DNA of 64,000 bases, from the NCBI RefSeq assembly GCF_033807715.1, contig NC_084596.1, positions 38,728,958 to 38,792,957 on the forward strand, given 5' to 3'. The notes beneath the pieces are model-generated. The model ran no database searches and had not been told where the DNA came from. It worked only from the letters and a program-made list of their open reading frames with translations. Position 1 is the stretch's first letter. Every line of letters starts with the position of its first letter. This stretch comes from Cololabis saira (taxonomy: Eukaryota; Chordata; Actinopteri; Beloniformes; Belonidae). Below, in pieces: positions 1 to 13,663 of the stretch. Position numbers and translations under genes: made by a program.

Positions 1-2806
1 TTGAAGGCAAGACAAGACTTTCTGTGTAGTTCATCAACAAAGGCAGCTCAAAGAGCGTTTCTAAGACATGAAGATGAAAAGAGAAAAATAACTTCAATTT
101 AAATTATTTAAAATAGCATAAAAGTGCATTTGAAATATAAAACTCGAACACACACACATATATACACACAGTTGGCATTTAAAGGTTTTCGAGTTTGTGC
201 TGTTCAATCTCACATTTACAGTCTGTTTTGCTGCCGTATAGAGCATACATGTATTCATTTATGATCGTTCTTGCAAGGTTTTTTTTCCACAACCCAAGTT
301 AAAAGGTACAAAAATCTGTGTGGATTATTAAAATCCACTCCCAGACGTCACTTTGTCCTCGGCTGGATTTCCCGCTCCGATCGAGACTCAGCCCTCACCG
401 ACCTGCCCGGTTCAGTATCAATATTATAACCACCTTTCACAAAACAGCAATACAAAAACAATACAACTGTGCAATACGGAATGAGTACAGATATGTTTGA
501 TAAAAGAAAAAGAAACACAGTCCAGGTGAACAGTGGCACATGCTCCACTGGCTGCAGTTGTTCCTCTGGTTCAGTGAGGAGGATCGCCTCCAGTCTGTAT
601 AAACCGGGAAGAACAGCTTGCACAGTTATTCGGTGCCAAAAAGTGTGTGTAAATTAACCCGAGGTTAAATGCTGACACACAAAATTACAAGTGAAATTCA
701 CTGCACATTCACTTAAGAGACCTTTAAATGGCCGGGAACAAGTGCAGCAAGCGAAAATTGCTTACAGTGAGCAACGATGTGAGTCCCTGAGTGTCCTTTA
801 AAGACAGACTTGCACAGTTACATCCTTTAGAAATAAGAGATATTCTGCCCTTTCTTCAAATATTGATGCATTTTCCACAGATACTAATGAGACATCTGTT
901 ACATATTTTGATCGGAACATCACAGAAATGCACTTCTCTGTTCATAGCAGCCTCTTTTAGGGGGTGGAGTCAGATACTTGACTCACCTCCACCCCCACTT
1001 CTCCACGGTGTTCCTCTCTTGAAACTGGTGTTACAGCTTTACATTACTTCTGATGTGCAGCAAATGCAGCAATGATGTCATATTGGCTGATGTTAATTCT
1101 TACAGGCATATTTTCAGACTTAGGTGGCCCGAAATAGTGCAAAATGTTGCCTTACCTCAAACTTATTTTTAGTAGTCACTGCAAACACTGAAATAAAATC
1201 TTTCCTAGCATACTTTTCCAGGACCTTTTTCACTTTAAATGAGTGACTATGTAAGGTCCTATGTATTTACTAATTCCTTTTAATTGGTGCTGCTGCAAAT
1301 ATTAAAGATATTGTGTTATACTGTGACAAACACGGTTGAGGTGCAATGAAGAAGAGAAACTGTGATGAAAAAATTAGCAGTCACGCTTCTTCTCTAAGCT
1401 TTAAAATTCCTTAATCCTGCTTTCCCTCCCAAAAAAGCATCACATTTTTCGACATTAAACATTGCTGGTAAAATAATTCCTCAGGAATCGGAGCCAGATG
1501 ATTAGCATACAACCCTAAAGCAGAGCCGCAGCTGCTCAGTTGTTGTGGTCTTGTGAAATGGCGATCTGTGAGCTGCAGGTTGTAGCTCCTTGTGTGAAAA
1601 GTTTGTCGTATGGTGAGAAACGGCGTGGAGCACCCTTGAGAAAAGTATTTAACCTTTAACTGCTTCCCTTAATGTCACTCTGTCCCAGATAAGAGCCACA
1701 GCAAACCAGAGCAACGAGGACAAGCTGCCATGGAGCAACAATGCCCTCACATGGTGATACAAAGAAACAAACTGGGAGAAAAATATGCACTAACAAAGAA
1801 AGTCAAAGGAAACATATCAGTGCTGAAATGATTTCTATATAAATCTTGTAAATTGGAGGAGGAATTAATTAAAATTAAAATTCAATTAAATGTTTAAAGG
1901 GCATTCAGAGGAATTGGTTTTGAAAATTGAAGCATTATTAGATTGTTTCACTTATCAACTGTACAAATGGAAGAATTAAAACTAAATTTAAAATTACAAT
2001 TGACAAGATTATTCTATGTGTTATATAAAAGCTCACCTTATTCCTGCTGGAACCACTACCCTGACTACTACTATTCCTAAGTAAGATGTGCAAATGAGTA
2101 ATCTGAACCTATTTCAGGATTTATTTTATAAAAGTACCTGCTATGTAGGAGATACACCAAATTTTGTCATATGATTGTGCAATGACAGTAAAGGCCTTCT
2201 AGTTCAAAACTGATTAATAAATGAAACTGTCCCTCATTCATTTTGACGAGTGGATGCTAGACTTTCATTTAAATCAGTGTTTTATATCCACATAGTGGAT
2301 TCTTTGTGTGCTTCTTGGCTGCTTCTTCCTCACAGCCTCTGTGCTGGGTCGGAAGCCAGCATTGGTTTGTTTTTTTATTCAGTTTCGGTGGTGGTTCAAT
2401 GTTTCTGAAGTATCATCTGACCTGCTGTTGAGAAGTTTCAGAGCAGGTTCAGTAATTTCAGTCACATTGACTCACTTCTGTGAGGTTATTGCTATGCCAC
2501 TAATTTACAGCTTTGCTCTGGCAGATATAGAAATGTCAATTTCTTGATGAGATTTTCAAGTCTTATCTTTCCACTGATTTATACTCATTCATTGTAAGTC
2601 ATATTGTCACTGATTCATAACTGTGCAAGGTTGTTCAGTCTGGCCTTACAGATGTGGAGCTGGTACTGATTGGATTAAATACAATCTTTTATAAATGGAG
2701 ATTAAAAAATTTGCCAAATATTAAAAGGGATAATATGGTATGTGCCACTTCATTGCAGTATGAACTCCAACACTGGAGGCAAATTAAAGCCAACAATCAC
2801 TCACTC
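1..2806. other. gene-free stretch, no feature recognised
   Basis: AT-rich non-coding DNA. The open frames here are short, have no recognisable domain and lack convincing exon borders. The first 700 bases are somewhat less AT-rich and could be UTR or conserved non-coding sequence, but nothing in the sequence decides this. Confidence 0.5.
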
Positions 2807-3023
2807 TGGATGGATGGATGGATGGATGGATGGATGGATGGATGGATGGATGGATGGATGGATGGATGGATGGATGGATGGATGGATGGATGGAGGGAGG
2901 GAGGGAGGGAGGGAGGGAGGGAGGGAGGGAGGGAGGGAGGGATGGATGGATGGATGGATGGATGGATGGATGGATGGATGGATGGATGGATGGATGGATG
3001 GATGGATGGATGGATGGATGGAT
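2807..3023. repeat. (TGGA)n / (GGGA)n compound microsatellite
   Basis: Tetranucleotide array of TGGA/GATG units. The central block (about 2892-2941) has changed to GGGA/GAGG, and TGGA units follow again. The long open frames in this array on both strands (WMDG and HPSI repeats) are artefacts of the 4-bp unit and not proteins. Confidence 0.97.
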
Positions 3024-3345
3024 ACAATACAACAAGCAATGAATGTAATCAAAGCTATTGAAATAAAAATACTTGAAGGCGATACCAACAAAATGTGACA
3101 AAATGTACGTTTTCGACTAAAAATATATCAAATAGGATATTAAAAAAAACATTAAAAAAACGTACACGTAAGGACTTGTGGTTGAGAGTGAACGGGATAA
3201 TTGCAGACAAAATGAATTCACAGTGTGCAAATAGCAGTTTAGCCAAAGAAGACGAGAGAACTCCGAGCTCTGACAGGTACGCCGTTGTGACGAATTGTAC
3301 AGAGTTACTGAACATGACAGGAAAGATTTCTTGATCTCTGTCGTC

Positions 3346-3417
3346 ATGGCAGCGGCGCTGGATCAGTCTGTTGGAGAAGGAGCGCTGCTGCCCGCCCTGG
3401 GTGAAGCGGAGGTGTAA
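3346..3417 (+). CDS. possible first coding exon of an unidentified plus-strand gene
   Basis: An ATG in a fair context (GTCATGG) opens a GC-rich frame beginning MAAALDQSVGEG and reading ALGEAE before GTGTAA. Either the GT at 3412 is a splice donor (exon 3346-3411), or the frame simply ends at TAA after 23 residues. The composition contrasts with the AT-rich surroundings, as a first exon would. I do not recognise the protein and could not trace a following exon with confidence, so this may not be a gene at all. Confidence 0.22.
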   Translation: MAAALDQSVGEGALLPALGEAEV

Positions 3418-3423
3418 CCTCAT

Positions 3424-4440
3424 ATATAACCTGGTCTGAGACAAACTATGACATTTATAGTTTGACTACAGCTTTGATTGGTGTATTTTAATAAATAAAC
3501 TTACAAGTAATGTCTTTAACAAAAAGTTTGGAGTTTAGTCGTGGACTTGTTTAGTACTTCTATTTTATTTCAACGGATCAGATCAGACGTATAAGTACTG
3601 TATATTTCTCCTCTGTTAACAGTTTAAGTGCAGCTGAGTTTAGTTTGAGTTTTATATAAATTTGCAAGTTCCATTAGAGACTTTTAAATTATTTCCTCTC
3701 ATATTTGGGGTAAGTCCTTTGTGATTTTGTCTGCTTGTCTGCAGGGTCCCAGTTGAATTATACAAAAAAAACAACAAAACAAAAAACATTATTACCTCAG
3801 AACAGCTTAAAATAGTTCTGGACTAAATGTCTTTTCTAACTACCTCTCTGATGTTTGAGCTAATTCAAAACACTGCAGTTTAAATAAATTAGGACTTGCT
3901 CCCAAATGAACAGGGAACAAGTTTCAAATGCCTGAGGTTCATGAATTGATAAGAGAGAAAAAAGACTTGCAGCATATGTAATGAGAATACTTTGACAGAG
4001 TTGCAGTGTTTTATCACATTTCCCTTAACCTTCAAAAGGGATTCCAAATGCCAGAGCGGAAGGCAGACTGGGGAGTTTAAACTGTGTAAACTCACGTCTA
4101 TGCCCTCTGTATGGTGAACCTTTTGGTATGAGCACATAAATATACCATGCTGTTATGACTGTGGCAGGAAAAAGTTTGTGAAACCTTCGGAATGTAACCG
4201 TTTTTTCTGCAGGTTTATTTTAGATTCCTAGAGTTTCCAAAAGTAGACAGAGAGGCAGAGCCTTTCAGGCATGTTTCTTGTAGACGCAGCTCCCATTTAG
4301 TGTTGGAAAACAAACACCATCTCTACTTTAAAGCTTTTAACCTTTCTTTTTGATAAAGTTTATTGTTAATAACTTTATTGATGATTATCATCTTTATTTT
4401 AATCTTAGACATTCAACCGGTCCAACTAAATGGCAGCCAA
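3424..4440. other. gene-free stretch
   Basis: AT-rich non-coding DNA with no repeat structure or exon that I can support. Confidence 0.5.
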
Positions 4441-4451
4441 CAATGAGTCTT

Positions 4452-4966
4452 GGGCTGCATCCGAAATTGCATACTTCCACCCTAATGAGTATGCAAAATG
4501 AGTATGCAAGATTTTTTAGTGTGTCCGAAACATTAGAACGTACTCAATAGTATGCTCTATCCATACTCATTCAGGAGAAATTTATTAGTATGGATTGATG
4601 GACACTAGCCGAGCAGAAACTTCCCATAATGCAATGCAGCAGTGTTTGGTTGCTAAGTGATACGTATGTCACAAGTATAATAATATTATTATATAATATT
4701 AATATTATAATATTCGTATATAATAATATTATATAATGTCATCTTATTTCGGCCAGAATAAAGGGGAAATAGCGGAGCAGAGCGCTGCTACCGCTGCTGT
4801 GACAGGTTACCATGGTAACAACTACCTCCCTACAGCAGTAAGTCATGTGTGCGCTCTTAATAGTACGTCCGAATTAATGCACACTACTGATATTTACTCA
4901 AAAGTGTGCCGTACTTAAGTATACTTTTTAGTATATACTTTTTAGTATGGCATTTCAGACGCACCG
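4452..4966. mobile_element. non-autonomous DNA transposon (MITE), degraded
   Basis: The left end reads GGGCTGCATCCGAAATTGCA. The right end, read in reverse complement, gives GCGGTGCGTCTGAAATGCCA, so the two form imperfect terminal inverted repeats. The interior is rich in agtatg/catact motifs and has a TA-rich palindromic core at 4676-4740. Coding capacity is absent. No clear target duplication remains, which suggests an old copy. Confidence 0.6.
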
Positions 4967-5229
4967 CTTTTCTATTGGAGGTTGTTTTTTTCCTCTCTCC
5001 ACTGTCGCATCGTGCTGCTCAGGATGGGACATTGCACCAAAGTGAACATTCAGTGCAATCTGGCCCTTTGCTAAGCTGTTTTTTATGAACTGACATGACA
5101 TGACATTTTTATTTTGGACTCATTGGAAACGTATTTGATTATGAACTGTTATCAGTTAGAGCGTGCTTAAATTGCAATAAACTGAACTGAAATGAAATAT
5201 ACTTTGGACCTGAATGGATTATTTAACTT

Positions 5230-5335
5230 TTTAAAGTGGAGGACTTTTTGTGTAAAGTGCCTTGAGATTACTCTCTTGTGAATTGCTGCTATACAAGTGA
5301 ACAGAAGTGAATAGTATTGAAGTGAGGTTAAAAGG
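5230..5335 (+). mobile_element. LINE/SINE 3' tail, 5'-truncated
   Basis: The stretch gtaaagtgccttgagatta, followed by a 'ctatacaagtgaa' motif and short gtgaa-like terminal repeats, is the form seen at the 3' ends of many fish L2-type retroposons. Only the tail is present. The family assignment is from pattern memory. Confidence 0.5.
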
Positions 5336-6180
5336 TTTGTTGTCTTTAAATTAACTCTTGGAACAAGCTTGTGATTTTAAGAACCTTAGACATTTGCAAT
5401 GAACTGTGGCATCCGTCCATGTGATGCCACGGGCCACTGCCTGAAATTAGTTTACTTCTCATTTAGGGATTACCTGGTTATCCTCACTGTTGATGATTCA
5501 CACTTGTGACTGATTACTCCAGCTCACTTCATAAGATCAGTTCTAGCCAGCTGCAGCTTTTATTTATGCCCCTCTCTTGTAATTTGACAATGACCGTGAT
5601 GCAGTTTCTGCCTTTTGCTAAACACCTGTTTGACCTGGTTGGGAGTGTAACCTTGACACCTTTATTTGTATTGCACATTTCATGCACAAGACAAGTCAAA
5701 GTACTTTATATAAAGAGATTATTTAAAAATGAGAAGTAAAAGTTTAAAAGCAGAATTAAAGATAGGCAGACACAAGTTAGAAAGAATAGAACAAAGGAGA
5801 TGCAAGAAATGAAGGTTGCAGAAATGCAGAAGTAAATAAAAAGGTTTTCATCCTTGACTTAAAGCAAATGAGAGTTTCAGCATATTTTGTTTAATGCTGC
5901 CACAAACAAACCCAGGATAGTAAGTGAGCATTCCAAAAGAAAAAAAAAATTCAAGAATACGGCTAAAAATGTAATGTGAGGGATGAAGTGACACATGGTG
6001 AGTAAAGTACATCACTTTATCACACAGAGATATATTAGTGACATATTTACAACATTGAAAAACATTATATGATAATAAGACGGCTACTGAGCAAAAGCAA
6101 ACTATAAAAATCTAACAAGTTATGTTTTATTTTACCACCAGAAAAACATGGTTTATGTTGAAACATCTAAATAAAGTACA
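5336..6180. other. gene-free stretch
   Basis: Non-coding DNA. The 77-residue frame at 5506-5739 has no domain, no splice context and no family resemblance. Confidence 0.45.
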
Positions 6181-6560
6181 AGGGATGTCCCGATCAGGTT
6201 TTTTAGGCCCCGATCCAATTCAGAATCATTTGATTCTGAATATCTGCCAATACCGAGTCCCGATCCGATACTTTCATAATAATAATAATTAAAAAGATGA
6301 TCAAATGCAAAACAAACAGATCCAGGTTGTCTCTCATTTGTATTTTATTCGTATGTTATCATTTAGCATTAAAACAGTGCAGTTTTCTTCAAGGTAGCTT
6401 GAACAATCCAATAACAATAGTGTAACTATTAACTAATAAAAATAGTGCACATTTAAACATAAATTTGACTATAAAGTACTATAGTTACTTTATTTTATGA
6501 TTTCTCTTTGTTGATTAAGGGGTAGGCATTGGATGAAATAATCAGAGCTTCAGGCTGCAA
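6181..6560. mobile_element. hAT-like element fragment
   Basis: Begins with AGGGATGTCCCGATCAGG and carries repeated CCCGATC/CCGATCC motifs, typical of a widespread vertebrate hAT family end. No matching right end was found, so it is probably truncated; the 3' limit is approximate. Confidence 0.5.
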
Positions 6561-7632
<1,072 letters not shown>

Positions 7633-8189
7633 GCAGACTTGTTCAGTTATTCATCGTAGGACACTACATTGCCTTTCATTTATAATGTACAGCTTCACCC
7701 AGTGCTCCCTAGTTAAGGTCCTCAAGTACCGCTGCCCTGCATGTTTTAGATGTAACACCTCATTCAAATGAAGTGATCACCGTCAGCCTGCCATCAAAGT
7801 CTGCACCGGTCTGTCAGTGAAACCCTCATTTGAATCAAGACTGCTGGAGTAGAGAAATATCTACAACCTGCAGGACAGCCAGCACGTTTACGTGCACTAA
7901 CAGAAAGTCGAATTGTTGCCTTAATCCAACAGATATCTAATTTTTAAGAGCTATGTATACACCTTAGCCGACACACAATAAAGAAGGAACCGGAGGAACA
8001 CCAACCCAAAAGTGTGTGTGGCGCCACCTACAGTAGCATCGCGGAGTTGAACGCACCTCACTCAATAATCGATCGTCTTCTCGCGCATGTTTACTTGGAT
8101 TTCTCAGAAACTCCAGTTTAATCCTTAGCTAGATTGTTGCCAATAGCTTGATTTAGATTGGCATGTAACCGCACTGACTGACCCTAAAA

Positions 8190-8673
8190 CAGTGGTTCTC
8201 AAATGGGGGTACGCGTACCCCTGGGGGTACGTGAAGACACTCCAGGGCGTACGTGAGATTTTAAAATATACATATATTTAAAAAGTAGCATCCATGCAAA
8301 AATCCTTTAAAAATAAATATTTCATAAATAATTGAGGAAAATATAAGTCTAAATTCATAAAATGAATTTTATCTTCAGGAGTAGGCTATTCAACTTATTA
8401 TCCTAAAACCCCAGAGTATCCCCCACACCAGGATGGTTCCACCTAACCTGTCAAATGCCACCTGGCTTCACCTGTCAATCACTTGGACCAACGATGGAGT
8501 CGTGGTTGAAGCATAGCAGCAATATTTTTACGTTTAATAAATCAGTTACTGATGGCACAGAGCTCTGTTTTAGGTCTTTTTTTTTTACAACCAAAAGTGC
8601 CTTGCGCTGGTTAGGAGGTACTTGGCTGAAAAAATATTTCGGTACATCACTGAAAAAAGGTTGAGATCCACTG
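8190..8673. mobile_element. hAT-like MITE with perfect 8-bp target duplication
   Basis: The terminal inverted repeat is CAGTGGTTCTCAAA at the left and TTGAGATCCACTG at the right. It is flanked by identical 8-bp direct repeats CCCTAAAA at 8182-8189 and 8674-8681, the target-site duplication length of hAT transposons. At 484 bp it is non-autonomous, and the short frame inside is not a transposase. The perfect duplication supports a full-length insertion. Confidence 0.92.
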
Positions 8674-8681
8674 CCCTAAAA

Positions 8682-10214
8682 GACTAAAACTGGGGAATAC
8701 TAGCTTACCCCAAACTTTTATAAAACTATGCTCAATTCAGACGTCAGTCCTAATCAAGAGGCCATGTCCAGGTTGCTCGTCTTGACACGATCCATTACGT
8801 GCTGAAAAATGTAACTCCTCGACTCACCACTGGGGCGGTTCCAATAACAAATCAATCTCCTTTGATCCCCATGCTAACATGTCCAGCCCAGCATAAATAC
8901 ATATATTTACAGCCTGTGAGGGGGTTTGTTTTTCTGCATAACAGTATTCAATTAAGCTTTCTGTAGGAAAACGGAAATGTGTGTTTATTAATCCCAGAGA
9001 TTTTTAACGTTGTTTGAAAAAAACTAACCAGTGAGCAATGTTATATTATATGAAAATATGCCCCCCTGTGGTTAAACAGAACATTTTAATTTAATTCATA
9101 ATCATATCACATGCAACACCAGCAGGTAATACAGCTTAACTACCACTGTAGCCAACATGGGTGGAAACTCACAGCCAAAAGTTGAATGTGTGGATGCTGC
9201 ATGCAATCGTTCATCCTTTACTCTTACCCCACTATCTACAGTCTACCTACTGTAGTCCAAAATCTTTACAGAGGCAGTCAGGAATATATTTCTGCAGCAA
9301 TGCCAACATGAAATACATAAGACTGGTTTTGATATTCCTGCTGCAACAGCATAAAGTTTTTCCATTTGATTTGCTGCTGAAGTCACATTTCCCATGACAA
9401 CTAAGGAAAAAGAAATCATTCAAACTTCATCTTCCTTCTGTTTCCTCCAGGTTCTCTTTAACTTGTCTGTATCTGGGAACTTATTCCAGACATTACTTGG
9501 GATTTAAAAACTCAGTCACACTTCAGGTTGTTAACCCATCTCCCCTGCGCTTAGGCAGCCTTGGTTGTGACTGAAATTAGCTGGTGTCTACTATGTTTCT
9601 AGATAAGTCTGGTCTTTGCTCTTCGCTCTGTTTCACTAGATGAGATCCCATGAGTATTCCTTTTGTCCTGGAGTAAAACTGATCCTTCAGTTTCTAAACT
9701 GGGAAGTGTGTTAAGCTATGATCATGTAAGAAATAAAGTACCCCTTATTTCAGTTGCAAGTTTTAGTTTTTTTTACCTTGTCTGCACACATATTAATCGT
9801 TAATACCATGCTGGTAAGAACCTAAGGCATATAAATGTGCAGTTGCAAGTTTTAATGTATCAGGTCAAAATTTATAAAACCATCTGGCACTGAATAGGTC
9901 TTAAAATTCAGTTAATACAATGTGACCTGAATGAAGACTGAGGCAGGTATAGAAAATGAATAAACTGATATAATAAATAACTCCTTAGAAGCAGTGATAT
10001 AAAATATAATGTGTGTATTTGCCACATGCATGTTAGCACACACTCAGCAATACAATGAAATGTAATAAACAGGAAAAACCAATCAACCTGGCAACAAAAG
10101 TACTGTACACTAGAAACAGAGTACAGTATGTTGCTGTCACAACTTTACAAATTCAAAGGAATACAAACAAAAAAGCTACCGTTTAATATTTAAATAACAA
10201 ACGTAAAATAATTG
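8682..10214. other. gene-free stretch
   Basis: AT-rich non-coding DNA with no repeat or exon that I can define. Confidence 0.45.
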
Positions 10215-10930
10215 CAATGTTTATTTAGCAGCAAAACATGTTGTGTCAGTGGTGTCCATCAGTAATTGGTTTATTGTGCGTTGCAGGGCCTGATGGCCCG
10301 GTGCCGGGGCCTTCGCTGCGTCGGTGTGTGCAGACAGACTCCTGTCCTGTCTGGCAGATGGTAACAGGGAGAACAGTCTGCGTGCTGGGTGGCTGAGATC
10401 CAGCACGATGCTGCGTGTCTTCTACGGGCACCGTTTGTGGTAAACGACCAGAATGGATGGAAGATTGTTTCCACTGATGTGCTGCATAATCTCCACCACT
10501 TTTTGTGGTGCTTTCTGGCTGTGAACGGAATGATTCGCACAATCATTCACAGCAGGCCTTCAACAGTGCACCTGGAGAAGTTTGTGAGGATGCAAGTGTT
10601 TTATGCAGAACTTAGTCAGTCTCCTCAGAAAACACAGCCACCGGCAAACCTTTCTGACCACAGTGTCTGTGTGGAGAGACCAAGATAAGTCCTCTTTCAT
10701 GTGACTTAAATTAAAGGGATTTAAAGTTGCTGACCTCTTATAAACCTCAGTGTTGCTAATGTAGACAGAGAAGTGTCTGCCACGCTGCTGTCTCACAGAA
10801 AGCCCAGATATCGCTTTCATTTTGCTGGTCTTCACAAAGAGGATGTCATTCTGCTTTCACCACCACCACTACAGGCAGTCTCATCACTGTCATGGAAGGG
10901 CCAAGATGGTCATCTCAGCAGCAGCAATAA
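10215..10930 (-). pseudogene. degenerate LINE ORF2 C-terminal region (L2/CR1-like)
   Basis: Read on the minus strand, successive frames give pieces typical of the C-terminal end of a non-LTR reverse transcriptase ORF. About 10560-10700 encodes DLSWSLHTDTVVRK followed by CFLRRL. Further on (10290-10406) comes LDLSHPARRLFSLLPSARQ. These match the known order 'L-W-x-x-H-T-D, F-L-R-R-L, D-x-S-H-P, L-F-x-L-L-P-S-G-R' of the family. The pieces lie in different frames with stops between them, so the copy is dead and 5'-truncated. Confidence 0.72.
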
Positions 10931-11745
10931 AACTGGAGGCCTCCTGTGTCCGGATAAGCAAGGTTTTGGACCAACTTAGAGAGGATGATGGTGTTGGATG
11001 CAGCGTTGTTTTTGACAACCAGCTAAGATTTAGTTTTAGTCTTGGTCTTTTGGACTAAAATGCTTATTAGTTTTAATCAAATTTTAGTCACTTCTATATT
11101 TGATAGTTTTAGTCCAGTTTTTGTCGACGAAAAGTCAAAAAGGTTTTTGTGTAGTTTTACTCCACAAAAAGAAAAAAGAAGTATAGTCTTTTAACAAATT
11201 GATTTAAGTCAATAAGTATTGGAGATTGCTGTTGGGCAGTGCCACACATAAATTATGAAAATAGCGGCAGATCCGTGAGTTCAACACATTGCCACATTAC
11301 ATAAAAATATAACATATATATCAAAATATTGTGAAAAATAGTCGAAATACTACCATGTTGAGAAAATAGATAATCTTAACTATCAAACAAGCAAAACAAT
11401 AATACATAGCTTATTAACTGACCCTGTACTAAAGCTTTCTGATCTTTCATTCTGAGCAGTGGCCAAATTATAATGTATCTGTACCTGTTTAACATATCAA
11501 GTTACGTGCTGATAGAACATAAACAAAGAGATGACCATACCGTCACTGAATATAAACATGGCTAAACATGCTGCTAAAGTAACACACACATAATGAATTG
11601 ACGTCAACGTAAAAAAACCCTAAATTAAGCCTGAAGTTAGAAGCCTATTTGTGCCAGGAGTATGTGGAAAACTTACACATTTTTCAGCTTACTATGAAAT
11701 TTATCACAAGCCGATTGTCAAGTAGCATTGTAACGTTATGTAGCC

Positions 11746-12060
11746 CAGTGGTTCCCAAACCTTTTCTGCCCAAGGCAAACCAAAGGACTAGTAAAAATCT
11801 CAAGGCACACCTATTGCACCAAATAGCCTTTTAATCACTCATATTGTGTAAAATATCTGTAAATGTGTATAATTTACAAATGCCAAATAAAACATGACAA
11901 AGACAACTATATATTCATGAAATATTTCATCAAAATGTAATTTCACAAATTCGTCAAATTGAGCTTCATCAAAGCAACAACACATTTAAACCATACATGT
12001 CACAAAATTAAAAAACGATTCATGAAAAAAAAAATCTGCAGAAATTAAGAATTGAAGCAC
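11746..12060. mobile_element. hAT-like end fragment
   Basis: Starts CAGTGGTTCCCAAACC, a common hAT terminal sequence, followed by an AT-rich stretch. No matching right end was found. The right limit is approximate. Confidence 0.45.
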
Positions 12061-12181
12061 AAAGAACTGTCAATGCAAGGGGAGCTGAACTGTCCATTGT
12101 CCTGAATTACAAATTATAAATGTAAAAACTGTATCAGTATTGAAACATGGGCTATTGTAAACAGTTTGCCTTAGAAATTAG

Positions 12182-12994
12182 CAGTGGTGGACAGTAACGG
12201 AGTAAATTTACTTGAGTACTGTACTTAAGTACATATCCAGAGGATTTGTACTTTACTTGAGTATTAGATTTCTTTGGTACTTATTACTCTTACTTGAATA
12301 CATTTCCAAGACAAATATTTTTACTTTTACTCGAGTAAATTTCTAGGAAGGCTGAAAAGTACTCGTTACTTTCAGGTCTGCTCTTTTTTCTTCTTCCCTA
12401 AAATCCTATTGGACACAAGCTGTTTTTGTCAAAGGAGGAGACCTATCACAGTGCACGCTCTCCACTGGGATGTACGTAAAGCGGAAATACGTCAAGCCTC
12501 CTCAAAACGATACCGCCAAAGTAGCCTGCGTTTGTCAAGACAGACCCGTAACAATGGCTACGCCTGCGTCAGGAGAAGAAAGACAATCCGCTGAGTCGTC
12601 TGAGTCTGATAATGAGCCGGACTTGGAGCAGGGACTTTCACTAAATCCTTGGCCGTATCTTAACTCAATGTTTGAGTTCGACCAGGTAAAAAACGAGGGC
12701 ACAGACAAACCACAGACAAAATAAAAAAATTAAATTAAATTAAAATTAAATTAAAATAAAAAAATATAGTAATTTACTGATGTGGAAATAAGACATTTAC
12801 TCTTACTTTTACTTAAAGTAAATTTAAAAGCATTTACTTTTGGATACTTAAGTACCTTTAAAAGCAAGTACTTGTCTACTCTTACTCGAGTAATATTTTG
12901 ACTGAACTACTTTTACTTGTAACGGAGTAAATTTTGATCAGTAGTATTTGTACTCTTACTCAAGTACTTGGGTCGAGTACTCTGTCCACCTCTG
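12182..12994 (+). mobile_element. hAT transposon derivative with perfect 8-bp target duplication
   Basis: Terminal inverted repeats CAGTGGTGGACAGTAACG (left) and CTCTGTCCACCTCTG (right) are bounded by identical GAAATTAG repeats at 12174-12181 and 12995-13002. Both subterminal regions are dense in tacttaagtac/gagtaaat motifs. At 813 bp it is an internally deleted derivative that keeps a piece of the transposase (see 12554-12724). Confidence 0.93.
12554..12724 (+). pseudogene. N-terminal remnant of a hAT transposase
   Basis: A 56-residue frame begins MATPASGEERQSAESSESD and runs into WPYLNSMFEF. Many hAT transposases place this kind of acidic leader and W-P-Y-L-x-x-M-F-E-F motif immediately before a BED zinc finger. 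Here the frame then degenerates (DQVKNEG...) and stops without any zinc-finger cysteines, so only the start of the domain survives. It lies between the inverted repeats of the 813-bp element, as expected for an internal deletion derivative. A GT after FDQ (gaccag|gtaaaa) could also be the donor of the original first exon. Confidence 0.6.
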
Positions 12995-13002
12995 GAAATT
13001 AG

Positions 13003-13576
13003 TGAGAAACATGGGCCTGTCGGGTGGCGCAGATTTTTTTAATGCAATAATTGTGTGTTCAGTGAAATATGAAGTTCTATTTGAGTTTGTTTTTTGGTAG
13101 GGTTTGCCTTTTTATTATGACATTAGTGCATACAAAGTAATGATATAATAAATTAAGAAATAATTATTTTTCTTTCTGGTTCATTCACCACCCTGAACCA
13201 TCGCAAACACAACCAGAACCAGAACACCCTCAAATACATTCAGAACCCCCCAAACCCGAGAACCACCTCAAAAACCCAGAACCCCCCCGACAAAGGTAGC
13301 AGTAAGCAGCAACAAGAGGCAACAAATGGGCAGTTGGACACGTATCAAAATTTGCTGTTTATTGTCACCAGTGGGTCTCAGTACCGAGGGGGGCTGAGCA
13401 TTCTCGATGGCCCTTATTATAGTAATTTTACCATTCAACAACACCCTTTCCTACTCATCAAACAACACTAATCCATGCTTTTATCGAGCCAAGCAAGCCT
13501 ATATGCCTCGGAAAGCAGAGTAAAGTCACAAACTTGTTCTGAAGAACAGCCTGACAGCTGTCAATCTCTGAGTGTG
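13003..13576. other. gene-free stretch
   Basis: Non-coding DNA with a C-rich, pseudo-repetitive 'agaacccc' section near 13195-13290. No gene seen. Confidence 0.45.
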
Positions 13577-13663
13577 GGCTGTACCTGGCTGTACCTGTAC
13601 ATGGCTGTACCTGGCTGTACCTGGCTGTACCTGGCTGTATCTGGTTGTACCTGGTTGTACATG
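13577..13663. repeat. 10-bp minisatellite
   Basis: About eight imperfect copies of GGCTGTACCT, with variants such as GGTTGTACCT and CATGGCTGTA. The repeat gives WLYLAVSGCT-type open frames that are not genes. Confidence 0.9.

Noticed and set aside
2654..3101. WMDG / HPSI repeat proteins on both strands
   Set aside because: Translation of the tetranucleotide array; no coding context.
13577..13663. Regularly spaced repeats considered as CRISPR-like
   Set aside because: Short tandem minisatellite with no spacers, in a vertebrate genome.
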